Shown one piece after another: positions 17,116 through 25,710 of a stretch of DNA of 64,000 nt. Numbering within the stretch: the first letter of the stretch is position 1; each line of letters begins with the position of its first letter. Both the position numbers and the translations under genes were made by a program. The DNA comes from Plantactinospora sp. BC1. Lineage in GTDB: Bacteria > Actinomycetota > Actinomycetes > Mycobacteriales > Micromonosporaceae. The notes under the pieces are model-generated. The model was not told the DNA's origin and ran no database searches. It saw only the letters and a list, made by a program, of their open reading frames with translations. Location of the stretch: the NCBI RefSeq assembly GCF_003030345.1, contig NZ_CP028158.1, positions 6,510,001 through 6,574,000 of the forward strand, read 5' to 3'.

Positions 17116-18684
17116 GTGGCGACGGTCAGCGAACAGTTGCGGCGGCCCCTCGGACACTTCGCCGAACGTAGCCTGGCCGGGCTCGCCCTGGTCGCGGGCA
17201 CCGGCGTCGGCTTCGGCGTGCTGTTGCTGCTGGTCCGATTCCACTGGGAGCCGCTGCACCGGGCCGACCACGGCACGGCGGCCTGGTTCAACGAGCTGGT
17301 CTCGGCCAACGACGGCCTGGTCACCGTACTCCGGGCGATCACCTCGCTGGGCGGCCGACCGATCATGATCTGGCTGGTCACCATCGCGGTGGTGGGCCTG
17401 CTGATCCGCCGGCAGGGCCGGCTCGCGGTCTATCTGATCGTCACCGGTCTCGGCGCACTTGTGCTCGACCCGTCGCTGAAGGAACTGGTCGGCCGGCTCC
17501 GTCCGGTGGTCGACATCCCGGTCGCCTCGGCGCCGGGCAACAGCTTCCCCAGCGGGCACGCCCTCGGGTCGATGGTCGCCTACGGCGCCCTGCTGCTGGT
17601 CTTCCTGCCGGCGATGCGACGCGGGTGGCGCCGGGCGGCCGTCGGGGTCGTCGTCGCGGTGGTACTCGCGGTCGGGGTGACCCGGGTCGCGCTCGGCGTG
17701 CACTACCTCTCCGACGTCCTCGCCGGCTGGCTGCTCGGCCTCGCCTGGCTGGGCGTCACCGCGTACGCCTTCCGACTGTGGCGCCGCGAGCGGGGTCGCC
17801 CGGTCCGGCCGCTGGCCGAGGGGCTGGAGCCGGAGGCGGGTCGGGAGATCAGCCCGGCACCGGCCGAGGACCACCTGCTGCCGCACCCCCGGGCGGCCGT
17901 CGCCGAGGTGCTCACCGGCTGGGTACTGGTCTTCGGCGCGCTGTACGCCTTCGGCATGCTGGTCAGCTATCACCTGAAGGGCAGCTTCGTCGAGACCCTC
18001 GACCGGGAGGTGCCGGAGTGGTTCGCCGCGCACCGGACCGAGTTCCTCAACGACCTCAGCTACCTGGCGAGCAAGGCGGGCGACACCCACGCCATCCTGC
18101 TGGTATCGCTGGTCTTCTGCCCGTTGGCGCTGGCCTTCTGGCGGCGCTGGCGGCCGGTGCTCTTCCTCGCGTTGACCATGTTCGGCGAGCTGACCCTCTT
18201 CCTGGCGTCGGCCCGGGCGGTCGACCGGCCCCGTCCCCCGGTCGAGCACCTGGACGGCCACCTGCCGACCGCGTCCTTCCCGTCCGGGCACATCGCGGCG
18301 ACCATGTGCCTGTGGGTGGCGATCGCCCTGCTGGTGATGCCGCGCACCGACCGGTGGTGGCGCTGGCTCACCGTACTGGCCGCGGTCGTCATGCCGCTGG
18401 CGGTGGCCACCTCCCGGATGTACCGGGGGATGCACCATCCGAGTGACTTCGCCGGGGCCACGCTGCTCACCACACTCTGGATCGGCCTGCTCTGGCTGGT
18501 GGTGCGCCCGAACGCGGAACTCTCCGAGGACGGCCGGCGGCAGGGCGGCGGCGATGCCGGCGCGGAGGCGGCCGGGTCGAGCCGCCCGACCGACGGGACG
18601 CGGCCGGCGGAGACCGTGCCGGGCAGCCCGGCCGAGCTGTCGCGCCTCGACGACGAACTGGCCCGGGCGGCCCGGCCGGACTGA
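17116..18684 (+). CDS. tandem PAP2 membrane phosphatase
   Basis: 522 residues from GTG 17116 (GGGAG site seven bases upstream). Two complete PAP2-type membrane domains are fused. The first has KELVGRLRP, PSGH (His148) and TRVALGVHYLSD. The second has the DRPRP part of motif 1 but without the leading Lys, then PSGH (His392) and SRMYRGMHHPSD. Each has about five to six membrane segments. PAP2 enzymes dephosphorylate phosphatidic acid, prenyl diphosphates or similar lipids on the outer membrane face. With the DAG kinase and YihY genes directly upstream, a lipid-phosphate cycling role is likely. A disordered tail of about 60 residues ends the protein. Confidence 0.9.
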   Translation: MATVSEQLRRPLGHFAERSLAGLALVAGTGVGFGVLLLLVRFHWEPLHRADHGTAAWFNELVSANDGLVTVLRAITSLGGRPIMIWLVTIAVVGLLIRRQGRLAVYLIVTGLGALVLDPSLKELVGRLRPVVDIPVASAPGNSFPSGHALGSMVAYGALLLVFLPAMRRGWRRAAVGVVVAVVLAVGVTRVALGVHYLSDVLAGWLLGLAWLGVTAYAFRLWRRERGRPVRPLAEGLEPEAGREISPAPAEDHLLPHPRAAVAEVLTGWVLVFGALYAFGMLVSYHLKGSFVETLDREVPEWFAAHRTEFLNDLSYLASKAGDTHAILLVSLVFCPLALAFWRRWRPVLFLALTMFGELTLFLASARAVDRPRPPVEHLDGHLPTASFPSGHIAATMCLWVAIALLVMPRTDRWWRWLTVLAAVVMPLAVATSRMYRGMHHPSDFAGATLLTTLWIGLLWLVVRPNAELSEDGRRQGGGDAGAEAAGSSRPTDGTRPAETVPGSPAELSRLDDELARAARPD

Positions 18685-18736
18685 GGCCGGCGGTCACCCG
18701 GAACCGGACGAGGACGAGGACGGGGGTGCGGCCGGG

Positions 18737-19579
18737 GTGCGGGCGATGACCTACAACATCAAGAACGGCGGCCGCGACGGCACCGACCAGGGCCGGCTCG
18801 ACCGGGTACTCCAGGTCGTCGCCGAGCAGCGGCCGGACGTGCTGGCGTTGCAGGAACTCCGGGGCCTGCGCCGGGACCGCGACCGGCTCGACACGGTGGC
18901 GCGGCGGCTCGGCATGCGGGCGTACCTGGCCGGCGGCTGGTTCGGGCAACCGGTGGCGATCCTGGTCCGGCCGCCGGTCGAGGCGGTCGCGGTGGCGCCG
19001 GTCCGCCGGCCGTTCCACCACGGGGCACAGCGGGTCGTGCTGGCGACCGACCGGGGGCCGCTGACCGTGCTCGGCACGCACCTGAATCCGTACTCCGGGC
19101 GGCGCCGGCTGCGGGAGGCCGGCTGGCTGGTCGGGGCGGCCGGTCGGGGCGGACCGGACCGGAGTCCGTTACCGGAGCGGCTGGTCCTGCTGATGGGTGA
19201 CCTGAACACGCTCGACCCGGGCGACCGGCACGACGGGCGGATCGGCCGGCTCCTGCCGGAGTACCGGGCGCGGCACCTGATGCCGGACGGGGTGACCGTG
19301 GACAGCCGGGCGGTCGCCGCGCTGTACCGGGCGGGCTTCGTGGACCTGTTCCGGCCGGAGGGTTCCGGCACCCCGGCCGACCGGGCGGAGCCGCCGCAGA
19401 CCGTGCCGACCAGCGCGGGCGGCGGGGCGGAGTTCACCGGAATGCGACTCGACTACCTGCTCGGCACGCCGCCGCTCGCCCGGTTGGCGCACGATCCTCG
19501 GGTGGTCACCGGTGATGCGGCGGAATCCGCCTCGGACCACTACCCGGTCACCGTCGAGTTCGACCTGCACCCGCGCTGA
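18737..19579 (+). CDS. endonuclease/exonuclease/phosphatase (EEP) family protein
   Basis: 280 residues from GTG 18737 (ATG 18746 is an alternative). EEP motifs run in order: MTYNIKNGG, DVLALQELRG, LTVLGTHLNP, LLMGDLNT, MRLDYLLG and SASDHYPVTVEF. These supply the metal ligands (Asn, Glu, Asp-Asn, Asp-His) of the DNase I-like fold. No signal peptide is seen, so it is probably cytoplasmic. Members cleave phosphodiesters or phosphomonoesters of lipids or nucleic acids. Its position behind the PAP2 gene favours a lipid or inositol phosphate substrate, but this is inference. Confidence 0.9.
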   Translation: MRAMTYNIKNGGRDGTDQGRLDRVLQVVAEQRPDVLALQELRGLRRDRDRLDTVARRLGMRAYLAGGWFGQPVAILVRPPVEAVAVAPVRRPFHHGAQRVVLATDRGPLTVLGTHLNPYSGRRRLREAGWLVGAAGRGGPDRSPLPERLVLLMGDLNTLDPGDRHDGRIGRLLPEYRARHLMPDGVTVDSRAVAALYRAGFVDLFRPEGSGTPADRAEPPQTVPTSAGGGAEFTGMRLDYLLGTPPLARLAHDPRVVTGDAAESASDHYPVTVEFDLHPR

Positions 19580-19677
19580 GCACCGGGAGACGCCCCAGAC
19601 ACTGGCAGGCGACCGCCACCGAGGCCCGCTCGGGCGCCGAGTCCGCTCAGCCGCCGAGTCCACTCAACCGAACCGGC

Positions 19678-20325
19678 TCAGGCGCCGAGTCCGACGTCGC
19701 GGGCGAGCAGGGCCGCCTGGACGCGGTCGGCGACACCCAGCTTCGCGAAGATCGCGGAGAGCTGGTTGCGTACCGTCTTCTCGCTGAGCCCGAAGTGTCG
19801 CGCGATCTTGGCGTTGGTGTCGCCGAAGGCGAGCCGGCCGAGGATGTCCCGCTCCCGGGCGGTGAGCTGGTTGAACGGGGCGGGCAGCTCGACCGGCCCC
19901 CGGTTGAGGGTGGTGAGCACCGACGGCCCGATGCCCGGACCCAGCACGACACCGCCCTGCGCGACCGTACGCAGCGCGTCGATGACGGCGTCCGGATCCG
20001 TGTCCTTGAGCACGTAGCCCCGGGCGCCCGCCCGCAGCGCCCGGGCCACGATCTCCTCGTCGTTGGCCATCGTCAGCATCAGCACCTTGGTCTCCGGGCA
20101 GGACTGGACGATCCGGGCGGTGGCGTCGACTCCGTCGCCGTCCGGCAGCGTCACGTCCATCGCGATCACCTCGACCCGCTCGGTGACCGCGGTGCTGATC
20201 GCCTCGGCGGTGGTCGCCGCCTCGAAGACCTCGCTCACCCACGACTCGCCCTCGAGCATGGTGCGCAGCCCCCGGCGCACCACCGGGTGGTCGTCGACGA
20301 TGAGGATCCGTCCACCGTGCACCAT
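19678..20325 (-). CDS. NarL/FixJ-type response regulator
   Basis: 215 residues from ATG 20325. The receiver domain has Asp11-Asp12, the phospho-acceptor Asp57 (IAMDVTLPDGDG) and the conserved Lys (YVLKDTDPD). The LuxR-type HTH follows: LTARERDILGRLAFGDTNAKIA, then LSEKTVRNQLSAIFAKLGV. It is the cognate partner of the histidine kinase encoded just upstream on the same strand (about 105 bases apart). Targets are unknown. Confidence 0.95.
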   Translation of the reverse strand: MVHGGRILIVDDHPVVRRGLRTMLEGESWVSEVFEAATTAEAISTAVTERVEVIAMDVTLPDGDGVDATARIVQSCPETKVLMLTMANDEEIVARALRAGARGYVLKDTDPDAVIDALRTVAQGGVVLGPGIGPSVLTTLNRGPVELPAPFNQLTARERDILGRLAFGDTNAKIARHFGLSEKTVRNQLSAIFAKLGVADRVQAALLARDVGLGA

Positions 20326-20429
20326 GCTCGTCGCCGCCTCTGCCCGCACACCGCGTCCTGTGCGCTGCCAGCGGGCGGCGGAATGGCACCGCGGAGCCGG
20401 GCTGCGCATCGCGGGTTCAGCGTAGCGGG

Positions 20430-22682
20430 CTAGCCGGTCCGGCCCGCGTCGCTGTCCGGACTCTGGTTGCCGGCGGCCTGCGGGGCGGTGCCGGCGGGCT
20501 GTGCCGTGGTGCTCCGCGGCTGCGGCACCTCCGACTCCGGGCCGGTGTCGACGGATCGGTGGGCGACCCCCCAGCAGCCGTCCGGGCCGCCGGAACCGGG
20601 ATCGGTCCCGGAGTCCCCGGCCGTACGGTCGGGGGCGGCGGCATCTACGGCCGGTGCGCCGGTAGCCGCTCGTCCGAGAGTGGCTGGGCTGTCCTGTGCC
20701 ACCGCACCGGTCGGCTGGTCGGGTACGGCCGGCTGGAACGGCAGACGCACCCGGATGGACGTACCATGTGGACTGCTCGGGGTGATGTCGAACTCGCCGC
20801 CGAGTTCGGTGGCCCGTTCCCGCATCGAGTCGAGGCCGACCCCGCCGGGCCGGCGCGGGCCGAGCCCCACCCCGTCGTCCACGATCTCCACCGTCAGCGC
20901 CCGGTCCCGGTGCACGTTCACCCGGCAGCTGCTGGCCCGGGAGTGCCGGGTCGCGTTGTTCAACGCCTCGGCGACGATCCGGTACGCGGCCACCTCGATC
21001 GCCGCCGGCAGCCCCTGGAGGTTCCCGTCGACCTGCAACCGGACCGAGAGCGTCGGGCTGTCGAACCGGGCGCACTCGTTGCGCAGCGCGGCGGCGAGCC
21101 CCCGGTCCAGCGCCGGTGGCCGGAGCTGGTCGACGAGTTGGCGTACCTCGGCGGTGCAGGTTTGCAGGTCCGCGGCGAGCGCGTCGAGGATCCGACCGGT
21201 GCGGGGCTGCCCGGCGACGAGCTTGTGCGCCGCCCGGACCTGCATGGCCATCCCGGCCAGCGTCGGGCCGAGCCCGTCGTGCAGGTCGCGGCGGAGTCGC
21301 CGACGCTCCTCCTCACGGGCGGTGATCAGGCGCTCCCGCGACTCCTGGAGGTCGTGGATGAGTCGGACGGCGTCGGCCGCCACGGCCGCGTGCAGTGCCA
21401 GGTCGCCCAGCAGCCGCCGTTCCACCGGGGTGAACCGGCTCGCCGCGCTCCGGTTGGCGACCAGCAGCCGGCCGACCCGGTCCCCCCGGGTCACCATGTC
21501 GAACGCCTCGACCGGGGTGTTCGCGGTGCCGTGCGCGGCGAGGACGCGCGGCCCCTCCCGCCCCTCGACCTCCACCGCCACGTGCGGCACCCGCAGCGAC
21601 CGGGCGATGGTGTCGGTCAGCAGCGGCAGCACCGCGCCGGGCTCGACGGTACGGCCGAGCAGCTCGCCGAGCCGGGCCATCACCTGGTACGGGTCGTCCC
21701 GGTCGCCGTAGAGCAGCCGGTTGACCCCCCGCTGCACCCGGCCCCGGGCCGGCTCGAAGGCGACCGCGATCAGCCCGGTCGCGACCAGCGAGGCGTTCGA
21801 GGTGCTGCCCGCCATCAGCAGGTCCCGGAGCAGGGTGATCAGCCCGACGAACGCGGCGATCACCAGCAGGCTCATCACCAGCCAGACGATGGTCCGGTTG
21901 ATGACCTGGTCCAGCCCGTACAGCCGGTAGCGCAGCACCGCGACGGCCATCCCGACCGGAAGTGCGACCACCATGATCACCCAGGCTCCGGGCAGGTCGA
22001 TGGTCTCCAGCACGAGGCCGAGCAGCAGCAGGATCGCGCTTGCCAGTAGGCAGGCCAACTGCGCCCGGGTCTCACCGTCGGCCCGTCGCCAGCGCAACAC
22101 CAGCGCGACCAGTGCCGCCACCAGGCCGAGCACGGTGACCCCGATGCCGAGCAGTCCGACCAGCACCAGCGTGCGGGCCCGCTGGGTCGGCGCCGCCTCG
22201 GCGACGCTGACCAGGCTGTAGGGGTCGTCCAGGGCGGCCACCGCGTAGGCGAGCGAGGCGACGGTGATGCCGACGACCATCAGCACCGCGACCGGTCGCC
22301 ACCGCCGGGACGGCAGGCGGCCGTCCGGGAAGACCAGCAGGGCAAGGAAGATCAGTCCGTACGGCGGCCACCAGGCCCACTGGCTCAGCCAGGCGGCGGG
22401 CAGAACGTTTCCCCAGCTCTCCGCGAGCGTGGCCATGCTCGCCGCCCCCCCGGCGGCGAGCATGAGCCGGCCCACGAGATGTCCGGGTATGCCTACCAGG
22501 ACCAACGCGCCCATGGCGGTGAACGCGACCGCGATCACCGCGGTCTCTCCGGTCAGTTGGACCGTCGTGTCACCAATGTTGATCACTTGCCCGATCACCG
22601 CGAGCGCGACGACAACGGCTGCCCCGACCAGCACGGCGACCCGACGTGCGGGCCACCGCCCGGTGTCCTCGGTGGACGTCAC
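20430..22682 (-). CDS. membrane sensor histidine kinase (HisKA_3 / NarL type)
   Basis: 750 residues from GTG 22682. There are about eight N-terminal membrane segments (about 12-295), then a GAF-like domain (about 330-440), the dimerisation/phospho-acceptor helix RRRLRRDLHDGLGP with His468, and a HATPase domain with EALNNATRHS, DDGVGLGPRRPGGVGL and HGTSIRVRLP. A tail of about 110 low-complexity Pro/Ala/Gly residues ends the protein and is unlikely to be structured. It forms a two-gene system with the response regulator downstream. The stimulus is unknown. Confidence 0.93.
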   Translation of the reverse strand: MTSTEDTGRWPARRVAVLVGAAVVVALAVIGQVINIGDTTVQLTGETAVIAVAFTAMGALVLVGIPGHLVGRLMLAAGGAASMATLAESWGNVLPAAWLSQWAWWPPYGLIFLALLVFPDGRLPSRRWRPVAVLMVVGITVASLAYAVAALDDPYSLVSVAEAAPTQRARTLVLVGLLGIGVTVLGLVAALVALVLRWRRADGETRAQLACLLASAILLLLGLVLETIDLPGAWVIMVVALPVGMAVAVLRYRLYGLDQVINRTIVWLVMSLLVIAAFVGLITLLRDLLMAGSTSNASLVATGLIAVAFEPARGRVQRGVNRLLYGDRDDPYQVMARLGELLGRTVEPGAVLPLLTDTIARSLRVPHVAVEVEGREGPRVLAAHGTANTPVEAFDMVTRGDRVGRLLVANRSAASRFTPVERRLLGDLALHAAVAADAVRLIHDLQESRERLITAREEERRRLRRDLHDGLGPTLAGMAMQVRAAHKLVAGQPRTGRILDALAADLQTCTAEVRQLVDQLRPPALDRGLAAALRNECARFDSPTLSVRLQVDGNLQGLPAAIEVAAYRIVAEALNNATRHSRASSCRVNVHRDRALTVEIVDDGVGLGPRRPGGVGLDSMRERATELGGEFDITPSSPHGTSIRVRLPFQPAVPDQPTGAVAQDSPATLGRAATGAPAVDAAAPDRTAGDSGTDPGSGGPDGCWGVAHRSVDTGPESEVPQPRSTTAQPAGTAPQAAGNQSPDSDAGRTG

Positions 22683-22709
22683 CCCTTCGACCCCTGTCCG
22701 ATCAAGTGC

Positions 22710-23207
22710 TCAGTGTGTCCAGCCGGCCGCGTGCAGGGAGTTGTGGAACCAACCACCCTGCGTCATCAGCCTGACGCCACCGGAGGGCGAGTCGCCACCC
22801 GGGAAGTGCGCCGCGTCCTCGGCGAGCGTGCCGCCGCCGAGCTGCGGCAGCGCGGCGATCGCCTCGTCCACGGTCAACCCGGAGTCGGCGACGGTCTCCG
22901 GGTGCCGGCGGATGTAGTCGCCGACGTGCTGGACGACGGCCTGTAGCCGGCCCTGGACCAGCTCCGGGTCGGGATCCTCCAGCGTCGGTACCAGCCCCTC
23001 CAGCTCCCAGGCGTGGCTGAGTACCGGCGCGAGCCGACGGCCCGCCTTGTCGAAGAACTCAAGGCCGCCCTGGGCCTTGGCGCCGATGTCCTTCTCGCTC
23101 AGCATCTCCGCGACGCTGCCGTAGGCGTGCGCGAAGCTGTTGTCGCTGGCGATGACGATCGGTTCGATCTCGGTACGGCGAACCGGGCGAATCGGCTTAG
23201 CGGTCAT
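22710..23207 (-). CDS. conserved hypothetical protein
   Basis: 165 residues from ATG 23207, with a GGGGAG site just upstream. Soluble, no signal peptide and no cysteines. Visible features are an N-terminal basic segment (KPIRPVRRTEIEP), a central helical part (GSVAEMLSEKDIGAK, FFDKAGRRLAPV), and a C-terminal Gly/His/Trp-rich tail (GGWFHNSLHAAGWTH). I do not recognise the family. It lies 27 bases upstream of the histidine kinase gene on the same strand, so it may be the first gene of that operon. Confidence 0.7.
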   Translation of the reverse strand: MTAKPIRPVRRTEIEPIVIASDNSFAHAYGSVAEMLSEKDIGAKAQGGLEFFDKAGRRLAPVLSHAWELEGLVPTLEDPDPELVQGRLQAVVQHVGDYIRRHPETVADSGLTVDEAIAALPQLGGGTLAEDAAHFPGGDSPSGGVRLMTQGGWFHNSLHAAGWTH

Positions 23208-23583
23208 GACACTCCCCTCGTAATCCAATCTCGACGGTTCTCGGCGCTGGTGGGCGACGGTTCCTCCGCAGCCTAGGCCCGCTGTTCAACGGGGCGCGGA
23301 ACGGTCCGTCGGACTGACGCATCATGTCCCGTCGGGGGTCCCGCAGGCCCGGGACCGGTGTCCCAGTCCACTCGGGAAAATCCGGCGTGTCTCCGTACGG
23401 TCCGGTACCCGACCGGATCTGGTGCACGACTCTCCGATCGAAGCCACCGCTGCGGGGCCCGGCCGGAGGTACTCGATGTCGGGTCGATGGCCACTCGATG
23501 CGCCGGCCCGGCACTCTCGTCGGCGGTGCCAGCCGCCACTCACCACGGCCGGCACTTCACCAATCGCCAAACCGGGGAGACCT
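23208..23583. other. intergenic region upstream of the lyase-kinase gene
   Basis: 376 bases between divergent genes. I searched both strands for a short lanthipeptide-type precursor (acidic or helical leader followed by a Ser/Thr/Cys core) and found none; the open frames present are Arg/Pro-rich shadows. A GGGGAG ribosome site at 23574-23579 serves the downstream gene. No promoter could be assigned with confidence. Confidence 0.5.
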
Positions 23584-25623
23584 ATGACGCCCGAGTCGTC
23601 GGCAACCGCGAGCCGGAGTTCCGGCCTCGCCATGCCGCTGCGTGGGCAGACCTCGGCTCCCGCCCGCCACCCGGCGTGGTCCGGGCAGCCTGAGCCGGCC
23701 GACCTGGTCGGCGAGCTGCTGGACCGGATCAGCCTCGCCGGCTGGACCGTGCGACAACGGGCCGGGCGGACCGTGGTCACCCCGGCGCTGCCGGTCAACC
23801 GCCTGCAGGGCTGGAAGCTGCACGTCTCGGCGACGCCCGCGAACGCGCCGCTGGTGCTCGCGGCCTGCGCGCCGACGCTGGTCGAGACCGGTACCGAATT
23901 CAGTTTCGTCGCCACCGCAGCGGGGCTCGCCGAACTCAACGGTCCCCGGGCACCGAGGGCCCGGGCCGGAAAGTTCCTCACCGTGCACCCCGCGACCGAC
24001 GAACTCTTCCGGGAACTGGCGAGACGTCTCGACGAGGCGACCGCCGGCTATGTGGGGCCGGCCGTCCTCTCCGACCGGCCGTACCAGTGGGGCGGGGTGG
24101 TGCACTACCGGTACGGCGCCTTCGGCGGGGTCGGCGTACTGGACGACGACGGCCGGTACCGGCGCTGCCTGGTCGATCCGGAGGGGAACCTGGTCGAGGA
24201 CCGGTGCGAGCCGGTCTTCCGGCCACCGGCCTGGGCCGAGCCGCCGTTCGACTCCGCGCCGGGGCGATCGGCCCCGGCGGTGCCCGGGGCGCCGGTGTGG
24301 CCGACCAACCGGGCCGGCCCGACCGGGCCCAGCTGGTCGGTGGCGTCGATGCAGATCTTGGGGACGTCCACCGCCGAACCGGTCTTCGGTTCGGCGGGGA
24401 CGGCCGGGTCCGTGGGGGGCGGACCGGGGGGCCCGGCCGGGCCCGCAGTACCTGCTCGGTCGGGGGGCTCGACCGAGTCGGAGGGCCCGGCCGGGTCGGG
24501 GGAAACCACGCGGGTGGGGGAATCCGCGGGGTTCGGGGGAACCGTGCGGTTCGGGGGAGCCGCGCGGGTGGGGGGACCTGCCGGGTCGGGGAACCCGGTC
24601 GGGCCGGCGGGGGCGGCCGGGTCAACGGGGGCGGTCGGGTCGACGGGGACGTGGGGGCCCGTCGACCCGACCGGACCGGCCGAGGTCCTGATCGGCGGCA
24701 GGTACGCGGTCACCGGGGCTATCCGGCAGGCGAACAAGGGGGGCGTCTACCGGGCCCGGGACCTGCGTACCGGCGTCGAGGTCCTGATCAAGGAGGCCCG
24801 GCCGTACGTGGGGGTCGACGCGTACGACCGGGACGTCCGGGACCTGCTCGGGCACGAGGCGCGGGTGTTGCGCCACCTGCTCCCGCTCGGCGTGACGCCC
24901 CGGCCACTGCGCGAGTTCGTCCAGGGCGACCACCGGTTCCTCGTCGAGGAACTACTCCCGGGGCGGCCACTCTCCGCCGACCTGCCGGACGTACGGGTGG
25001 TCGGTCCGGGCCGGCCCGGCTGGCATCACCTGCTCGGCCGGCTGGCCCGGCTGCTCGGCGCGGTGCACCCGGTCGGCGTGGTACTCCGGGACCTGGCTCC
25101 GGAGAACGTGCTGCTGCTGCCGGACGGGGAACTCCGGCTGGTCGACCTGGAGCTGGCCGCGTTACGCACCGGCGGGCCGGACGACTGGTCCTACCTCGAC
25201 CTGCGGCTCTCCGGCGCGGCCGGCTTCGTCGCTCCGGAACTGTGGCGGGGCGCGGCACCGGACCCGGCGGCCGACCTGTTCAGCCTGGGCGTGCTGGCTC
25301 TCTGGCTGGCCGGCCGGGTCTCCCCGGCCGGCCTCGACGTGGCGGGTACCGGCTCGTGGGCCGGATCCGCCGGCCTGCCGGTACGGTGGCCGGAGGACTG
25401 GGTGGCGGCGCTGCTGGCGCCGTCGTTCCGCGGGCCGCCGGTTCCGGCGCCGTTGCGCCGGATCGTCACCGGCCTGCTGCGGGCGGAGCCGGCCGACCGG
25501 ATCGGGCTGGACGAGGTGGTCGGGCTCTGCGCCGAGGCTTCCGGTCCGGTCGTTCCGTCGGCCTCCGCGACCACCCGGCTGCCGACCCGTGCACCGGACG
25601 GCACCGCCAAGCCGTCGCCGTAA
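23584..25623 (+). CDS. lanthipeptide-synthetase-like lyase-kinase lacking the cyclase domain
   Basis: 679 residues. Residues about 40-220 match the N-terminal lyase domain of class III/IV lanthipeptide synthetases: GWKLHVSATPANAP (Lys78, His80), RARAGKFLTVHP (Lys130), SDRPYQ (Arg165) and VVHYRYGAF (His174, Arg176). A Gly/Pro/Thr-rich linker of about 140 residues follows. A Ser/Thr kinase domain (about 368-640) has a G-rich loop, Lys403 (LIKEARP), catalytic Asp503 and Asn508 (RDLAPEN) and metal-binding Asp521 (VDLEL). The protein then stops, with no LanC-like cyclase and no His/Cys zinc site. All visible catalytic positions are intact, so it could phosphorylate and eliminate Ser/Thr to dehydro-residues without ring closure. 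No precursor peptide gene was found. Start ATG 23584 follows GGGGAG. Confidence 0.85.
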   Translation: MTPESSATASRSSGLAMPLRGQTSAPARHPAWSGQPEPADLVGELLDRISLAGWTVRQRAGRTVVTPALPVNRLQGWKLHVSATPANAPLVLAACAPTLVETGTEFSFVATAAGLAELNGPRAPRARAGKFLTVHPATDELFRELARRLDEATAGYVGPAVLSDRPYQWGGVVHYRYGAFGGVGVLDDDGRYRRCLVDPEGNLVEDRCEPVFRPPAWAEPPFDSAPGRSAPAVPGAPVWPTNRAGPTGPSWSVASMQILGTSTAEPVFGSAGTAGSVGGGPGGPAGPAVPARSGGSTESEGPAGSGETTRVGESAGFGGTVRFGGAARVGGPAGSGNPVGPAGAAGSTGAVGSTGTWGPVDPTGPAEVLIGGRYAVTGAIRQANKGGVYRARDLRTGVEVLIKEARPYVGVDAYDRDVRDLLGHEARVLRHLLPLGVTPRPLREFVQGDHRFLVEELLPGRPLSADLPDVRVVGPGRPGWHHLLGRLARLLGAVHPVGVVLRDLAPENVLLLPDGELRLVDLELAALRTGGPDDWSYLDLRLSGAAGFVAPELWRGAAPDPAADLFSLGVLALWLAGRVSPAGLDVAGTGSWAGSAGLPVRWPEDWVAALLAPSFRGPPVPAPLRRIVTGLLRAEPADRIGLDEVVGLCAEASGPVVPSASATTRLPTRAPDGTAKPSP

Positions 25624-25625
25624 CC

Positions 25626-25661
25626 GGCTGGACGCCATACGACGACCGACCCGGTCCAGCC
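25626..25661. terminator. possible weak terminator between convergent genes
   Basis: Inverted repeat GGCTGGAC ... GTCCAGCC with a 20-base loop, directly after the lyase-kinase stop. There is no T-tract and the loop is long, so this is tentative. Confidence 0.35.
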
Positions 25662-25710
25662 AGATCCGACCTCTCGCGGCCGCGCCGATCGGCGGGCGGC
25701 ACGCTCCCGG

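Noticed and set aside
23324-23587. Short plus-strand frame as a lanthipeptide precursor
   Set aside because: It is Arg/Pro-rich throughout, has no leader-like acidic helix and no Ser/Thr/Cys-rich core, and lacks a ribosome site.
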